Shown here: piece after piece, positions 60,209 to 64,000 of the stretch
Position numbering within the stretch: the stretch's first letter is position 1
How the letters are laid out: each line of letters begins with the position of its first letter
Source: Exiguobacterium sp. KRL4
GTDB taxonomy: Bacteria > Bacillota > Bacilli > Exiguobacteriales > Exiguobacteriaceae
Length of the DNA stretch: 64,000 nucleotides
Assembly: GCF_001870785.1 (NCBI RefSeq)
Contig: NZ_MOLV01000011.1
Span: 51,001-115,000, forward strand
Reading direction: 5' to 3'
Position numbers and translations under genes: made by a program
Notes under the pieces: model-generated
Database searches by the model: none
What the model was told of the DNA's origin: nothing
Seen by the model: only the letters and a program-made list of their open reading frames with translations

Positions 60209-60454
60209 TTACTTGCGGCCGTATTTTTTGTTGAAGCGATCGACACGACCGTCTGCAGCGTTGAACTTTTGACGACCAGTGTAGAATGGGTGCGAGTCCG
60301 AAGACACATCCACGCGGATGAGTGGGTACTCGTTTCCATCTTCCCAAGTGATTGTCTCGTTCGAAGAACGTGTAGAACCAGTCAAGAATTTGTACTCAGT
60401 AGTTGAATCCATAAACACAACTTTGTTGTATTTTGGGTGAATTCCTTGTTTCAT
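60209..60454 (-). CDS. rpmE2: 50S ribosomal protein L31, type B (zinc-free)
   Basis: This 81-residue L31 starts [28 protein letters not shown] and ends [25 protein letters not shown]. It lacks the CxxC...CxxC zinc ligands of the type A protein and has the longer type B length. In B. subtilis the rho-linked L31 gene is the zinc type, so the locus has been taken by the zinc-independent form. AAGGAG precedes the ATG. Confidence 0.94.
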   Translation of the reverse strand: MKQGIHPKYNKVVFMDSTTEYKFLTGSTRSSNETITWEDGNEYPLIRVDVSSDSHPFYTGRQKFNAADGRVDRFNKKYGRK

Positions 60455-60551
60455 GGTTGTTTTCTCTCCTTCCGCCCTGGTTCATTTGCTGAGCCAGAGT
60501 AAGTTACCTTCCTATACTAAACGATTTTTTGACGACTCGCAATACCTATTT
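60455..60551 (-). promoter_or_regulatory. rpmE leader with promoter and hairpin candidates
   Basis: On the minus strand a promoter-like TTGCGA, 17 nt, TAGTAT is followed by a stem CTCTGG/CCAGGG (GU allowed) around a TGAAC-containing loop, directly before the ribosome-binding site. It could be a small ribosomal-protein leader or incidental. Confidence 0.35.
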
Positions 60552-61916
60552 TCATGTCATTGTGTCTGTTTTCGTCACACGCGGTTTGACAGGCGCACGT
60601 CGGACCGGTTTCTTCTTTTCTTTGTTCAGTTCCACAAAAAATTCTTCATTGTTTTTTGTATCACGAATCTTCCGTAAGAAGCTGTCGACAAACTCATTTG
60701 ACTCGTTCATCGTCCGGCGAATCGTCCACAAGGCATCAAGCTGATCTTGCGGTAACAGCAACTCTTCTTTCCGTGTTCCCGACTTCCGGATATCGATTGC
60801 CGGGAAAATCCGGCGCTCGGATAGTTTCCGGTCCAGATGGAGCTCCATGTTGCCGGTCCCTTTAAACTCTTCATAGATGACATCATCCATGCGTGAGCCC
60901 GTCTCGACCAGTGCCGTTGCAAGAATCGTCAAACTGCCACCATGCTCAATGTTACGCGCGGCACCGAAAAAGCGTTTTGGTTTATGGAAAGCAGCAGGAT
61001 CGATCCCACCCGATAACGTCCGGCCGCTTTGCGGGACGGTTAAGTTATAGGCACGCGTCAAACGTGTGATGGAGTCCATTAAGATGACGACGTCTTTTTT
61101 ATGTTCCACAAGACGCATCGCTCGTTCGAGTACGAGTTCTGAAATCCGAACGTGATTGTCCGGTGTTTCGTCAAACGTCGAACTGACGACGTCTGCTCCC
61201 GGTACGGACCGCTCGATGTCCGTCACTTCTTCCGGTCTTTCATCGATTAAAAGAACAATCAGCTCGACGTCCGGATGATTAACTTGAATCGAATTGGCGA
61301 TTTCTTTTAATAGAGATGTCTTACCTGCTTTAGGCGGCGCGACAATCAATCCCCGTTGTCCAAATCCAACCGGCGCGATCATATCCATGACACGAACGGA
61401 CAGATGACGTGGTTCGGTTTCGAGTCGCATCAGACGATCCGGATAGATCGGTGTCAATGCCGGGAAAAACAACCGATTTCGTGCCGTATCCGGTGCTTCT
61501 CCATTAACAGCTTCCACACTTAATAGACCTTGGAACCGCTCATTTTCTTTTGGCGGACGAACTTTTCCGGTCACGACGTCTCCATTACGGAGGTTAAAAC
61601 GGCGAATTTGTGAGGCTGCAATGTAGATGTCTTCAGAGGATTGCGAATAGTTGATAGGACGAAGGAAGCCGAAGCCACCGTCATTTTGCATCTGTGGGTT
61701 ACCGGGGATGACTTCTAATACCCCTTCGAGGAAATAAAGGCCAGTCGATTCCGCTTGCGCTTTCAGAATCTTGAACATCAGTTCACGTTTACGGGCTTCT
61801 CGGTACTGCGGCACATTTTTCGTTTTTGCGATTTCATATAAGTCTTTTAATGTCAGGTTACTCAGTTGAGCAAGTGTATAGGAACGTTCTGGTTTGTCGG
61901 TTTTTTCAGTTGGCAT
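60552..61916 (-). CDS. rho: Transcription termination factor Rho
   Basis: This 454-residue hexameric helicase has an N-terminal Rho-N helix bundle ([30 protein letters not shown]), a cold-shock RNA-binding domain ([27 protein letters not shown]), the P-loop [11 protein letters not shown] (about residue 180), Walker [17 protein letters not shown] and the Q-loop [13 protein letters not shown] basic tail ([16 protein letters not shown]) is slightly longer than in B. subtilis. ATG at 61916 is preferred: AGGTGA lies six bases upstream and directly abuts the other ATG. Confidence 0.95.
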   Translation of the reverse strand: MPTEKTDKPERSYTLAQLSNLTLKDLYEIAKTKNVPQYREARKRELMFKILKAQAESTGLYFLEGVLEVIPGNPQMQNDGGFGFLRPINYSQSSEDIYIAASQIRRFNLRNGDVVTGKVRPPKENERFQGLLSVEAVNGEAPDTARNRLFFPALTPIYPDRLMRLETEPRHLSVRVMDMIAPVGFGQRGLIVAPPKAGKTSLLKEIANSIQVNHPDVELIVLLIDERPEEVTDIERSVPGADVVSSTFDETPDNHVRISELVLERAMRLVEHKKDVVILMDSITRLTRAYNLTVPQSGRTLSGGIDPAAFHKPKRFFGAARNIEHGGSLTILATALVETGSRMDDVIYEEFKGTGNMELHLDRKLSERRIFPAIDIRKSGTRKEELLLPQDQLDALWTIRRTMNESNEFVDSFLRKIRDTKNNEEFFVELNKEKKKPVRRAPVKPRVTKTDTMT

Positions 61917-62277
61917 ATGCATTCACCTATTCTTCATATAAATTCAGTTGCAAAGATCTCGCTGTTTATTTTACAAATGTAGCTTAATAATTTCTTTGTG
62001 CATTAAAGGTATCACATTTGCACCTCTTTCGTCGTGATTTAAAGAATGGGAATTTCTTCTTTGTAATATTCGAGCATATTATTGCAGTTATGTTACAAAA
62101 ACGTCATGTTTTGTAGCGGAACTGAAAAAACGTTTTCATGTCTCCGCATGCTAAGATAATCGTGCAGAGAAAAACTTACACAGTTGTAAGGAAAACTGCT
62201 TAAACAAACACTTAATGAGATTGATCATATAACCCGGTTTTCAAAACTACTTTAAAATGACATGGAGGATTTCACAT
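61917..62277. other. Divergent region between rho and the NlpC/P60 gene
   Basis: This 361-nt AT-rich gap carries both promoters. CTTACACAGTTGTAAG near 62176 is a short inverted repeat, and AAAAAACGTTTTCA at 62125-62138 is a weak cre match. No open frame or RNA gene is convincing. The rho leader may be regulated, but I cannot see a specific structure. Confidence 0.4.
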
Positions 62278-62961
62278 ATGAAACGTTTTCTAGCATCGGT
62301 CGCGACAGCAGCATTAGTGGTTTCAGGATTTGCAACAGTGGGAACAGATAAGGTTGAGGCTGCTTCTACAGTAACGAAAGTCAAGATCACAGACAGCGGA
62401 TTACGTGTTCGTACAGCTCCTTCTACAAAAGCAAGTATCGTCGGTAAAGTAAACGCAGGCCAATCATTTACATACAAAGGTAAATCAGGCAGCTGGACAA
62501 AAATTTCATACGGCGGAAAAACACGTTATGTGTCTACGCAGTACACGAAAACATACAAAGCTTCTACTGCAACAGCTAAAAAATCAACGACTTCGTCATC
62601 AACACGGACACGCCTTCTAAGCGAAGCAGCAAAACATAAAGGAACTCCTTATGTTTGGGGCGGAACAACGACTCGTGGATTTGACTGCTCTGGTTTTACA
62701 AGCTATGTTTACAAGCAAGCAGCAGGGAAAACATTACCACGTACGTCTTCTTCACAATACGCATCGTCTAAAAAAGTCAGTGTTTCAAACGTTCAACCAG
62801 GAGATCTTGTTTTCTTCTCACACGGTAACGGCATTCAACACGTCGGTATGGCGACAAACAAAACAAGTATGGTCAACTCGGAAACGGGTGGCGTTAAATA
62901 CTCTAGCTTCAAATCAGGGTACTGGGGTTCACGCCTTGTCGGCGCGGGTTCATACCTTTAA
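62278..62961 (+). CDS. Secreted SH3b-NlpC/P60 peptidoglycan hydrolase
   Basis: This 227-residue exported endopeptidase has a signal peptide (residues 1-28, cleavage after VEA), an SH3b wall-binding domain (about 34-92, GLRVRTAPSTKASIVGKVNAG), a Ser/Thr linker, and an NlpC/P60 domain (about 108-227). The catalytic Cys is in GFDCSGFTSYVYK, His in GIQHVGMAT. It probably cleaves D-Glu-diaminopimelate or equivalent bonds during growth. Its third codon positions are more A/T-rich than those of neighbours, as in highly expressed or recently acquired genes. GGAGG precedes the ATG. Confidence 0.92.
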   Translation: MKRFLASVATAALVVSGFATVGTDKVEAASTVTKVKITDSGLRVRTAPSTKASIVGKVNAGQSFTYKGKSGSWTKISYGGKTRYVSTQYTKTYKASTATAKKSTTSSSTRTRLLSEAAKHKGTPYVWGGTTTRGFDCSGFTSYVYKQAAGKTLPRTSSSQYASSKKVSVSNVQPGDLVFFSHGNGIQHVGMATNKTSMVNSETGGVKYSSFKSGYWGSRLVGAGSYL

Positions 62962-63035
62962 TTCACAAATGACCAAGCGGTTGAGCATCGGCTCGATCGC
63001 TTTTTTTCTATCCCATTTAAAAAGGAGGACGTATC

Positions 63036-63815
63036 ATGAACGTATTGATCACCGGCGCTTCTGCCGGAATTGGGCGGGAACTAGCTTATCTCCATGCAAA
63101 ACAAGGACACCACCTGTTACTCGTCGGACGAAACGTCGAACAGCTGTTTGAAACCAAACACTTCGTCGAACAACGCGGTGGTTCGGCAACAGTCTTTCCA
63201 TATGACATTGGTCAAATACTTCATATCCAAGCCTTGTTACGGGCTACCGAACACATCCAAGTCGACATCTTGATCAATAATGCAGGATTTGGGCTTTACG
63301 GTGAATTTCTCGAAACGGATCTCTCGCGTGAATTGAACATGATCGATGTTAATATTCGTGCGCTGACGTATCTCACTAAAGCATTCGCCCAGCGGATGAC
63401 AACACAAGGCGGAGGTCGCATCATTCAGATTGCTTCAACGTCCTCTTTTCATGGTGGTCCTTTGATGACTGTCTATTATGCGACAAAAGCTTATGTCCTC
63501 AGTTTTTCGGAAGCATTGGCGGACGAGCTCGCCCCGTACAATATTCAAGTGACGGCCGTTTGTCCGGGTGCCACCCATACTGATTTCGCTGCGACAGCGG
63601 ATCTTGCGACGTCCGGACTGTTTAAACGACCGGGAATCATGGACGCACCAACCGTTGCTCAGCTGTCGTTTACTGGGTATATGCAAGGAAAAACGCTTGT
63701 CATACCGGGTCGAAGTAACGCCATTTACGTCTTCATGACCCGTTTCTTCTCCCGCCGGAAACTGGTTCAAATGACACATCAGCTGCAAGCTCCGACACGT
63801 GACGCTCTCGAATAA
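63036..63815 (+). CDS. Short-chain dehydrogenase/reductase
   Basis: This 259-residue oxidoreductase has the NAD(P)-binding TGASAGIGRELA (residues 6-17), NNAG in ILINNAGFG, and the catalytic Ser-Tyr-Lys set in ASTSSFHGG and YYATKAYVLSFSEAL. RN after the second strand (VGRN) favours NADPH. It resembles DltE/YqjQ-type enzymes, but substrate and role are unknown. AAAGGAGGA lies before the ATG. No terminator is visible; a truncated repeat follows. Confidence 0.9.
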   Translation: MNVLITGASAGIGRELAYLHAKQGHHLLLVGRNVEQLFETKHFVEQRGGSATVFPYDIGQILHIQALLRATEHIQVDILINNAGFGLYGEFLETDLSRELNMIDVNIRALTYLTKAFAQRMTTQGGGRIIQIASTSSFHGGPLMTVYYATKAYVLSFSEALADELAPYNIQVTAVCPGATHTDFAATADLATSGLFKRPGIMDAPTVAQLSFTGYMQGKTLVIPGRSNAIYVFMTRFFSRRKLVQMTHQLQAPTRDALE

Positions 63816-63829
63816 ATCTTGTTCCTGTA

Positions 63830-63857
63830 CTCGCTTTCCTCAGGCGAAACACGAGCC
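63830..63857. repeat. Truncated third copy of the structured repeat
   Basis: CTCGCTTTCCTCAGGCGAAA and the next bases match the left arm of the copy at 21229-21369 with only a few changes. The right arm with GGAAGC and TAGGAGTCGAG is missing. It lies just after the SDR stop codon. Confidence 0.55.
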
Positions 63858-64000
63858 CATAGATGTCAACTTAGCTAAAATCGAGTAGATAATGATCTGA
63901 TTTTTTTATCACTGATGGGTATTCATCAGTATGATTGACGGAAAAAAATAATTAAAAGCACAACAAAAAAAAACAACGACAGAAAGCAACTGAACTGAAA
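63858..64000. other. Intergenic tail of the window
   Basis: This AT-rich region holds one 7-bp hairpin (ACTGATG/CATCAGT, 63911-63930) without a T-run after it. No gene start is seen before the window ends. Confidence 0.4.

Noticed and set aside
62125..62138. cre-like AAAAAACGTTTTCA upstream of the NlpC/P60 gene
   Set aside because: The first two consensus bases are wrong and its position relative to a promoter is unknown.

Overview
The window reads as a chromosomal segment of a low-to-moderate GC Gram-positive bacterium of the order Bacillales. Gene order follows the Bacillus/Staphylococcus core: prfA-prmC-ywlC-ywlE-rpiB-ywlG, glyA, upp, mnaA, the atp operon, ywzB, murA and mbl, then flhO-flhP, and on the other side tdk, rpmE, rho. 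Sporulation genes that occupy these places in Bacillus subtilis (spoIID, spoIIQ and spoIIID near murA/mbl; spoIIR between prmC and ywlC) are absent. The cell is flagellated and rich in cyclic-di-GMP proteins. Together this suggests a motile non-spore-former such as Exiguobacterium. The genus is an inference, not something read directly.

Layout. 0-11 kb: an AI-2E family permease cut by the window edge, an orphan hybrid-sensor histidine kinase, a structured repeat element bounded by 15-bp inverted repeats, flhOP, a PAS-GGDEF-EAL protein, an MFS exporter, a secreted TIM-barrel-like protein, and mbl. 11-23.4 kb: murA, ywzB, the ten-gene atpZIBEFHAGDC operon (minus strand), a 780-nt gap with a second copy of the structured repeat, mnaA and upp. 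23.4-28.3 kb: a coiled-coil membrane protein of unknown function and a four-gene heme-stress module (hssRS-hrtBA) with a recognisable HssR direct repeat ahead of hrtB. 28.4-34.2 kb: glyA and the prfA-ywlG operon. 34.3-37.3 kb: a YtrA-like GntR/ABC operon with a clear promoter and palindromic operator, then treR. 37.5-43.6 kb: a second PAS-GGDEF-EAL protein and the trehalose operon treP-treC with twin operators and a cre-like site. 43.7-47 kb: a frameshifted remnant of a sodium:alanine symporter, two lipoproteins and an alkaline phosphatase. 47-53.4 kb: a membrane GGDEF/EAL protein and the ribDEBAH operon under an FMN riboswitch. 53.5-58.7 kb: metNPQ plus an M20 amidohydrolase under a SAM-I riboswitch, and, divergently, a second SAM-I riboswitch ahead of a carboxylesterase. 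58.7-64 kb: tdk, a DedA protein, type-B rpmE, rho, an SH3b-NlpC/P60 hydrolase, an SDR oxidoreductase, and a truncated third copy of the structured repeat.

How it works together. Much of the window is housekeeping: energy coupling, cell-wall precursor and shape (MurA, Mbl, MnaA), one-carbon and nucleotide salvage (GlyA, Upp, Tdk), translation termination and tRNA modification, riboflavin and methionine supply. Regulation can be read directly for riboflavin (FMN riboswitch), methionine (two SAM riboswitches), trehalose (two operators and a cre), heme (HssR box) and the YtrA-like ABC transporter (palindrome over the promoter).

I did not find a clear defence island, prophage, CRISPR array, rRNA or tRNA gene. 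The most unusual items are the SAM-riboswitch-controlled esterase, the inverted-repeat-bounded structured element with its relatives, and two proteins without an assigned role (minus strand 23432-24409; plus strand 9283-10152).
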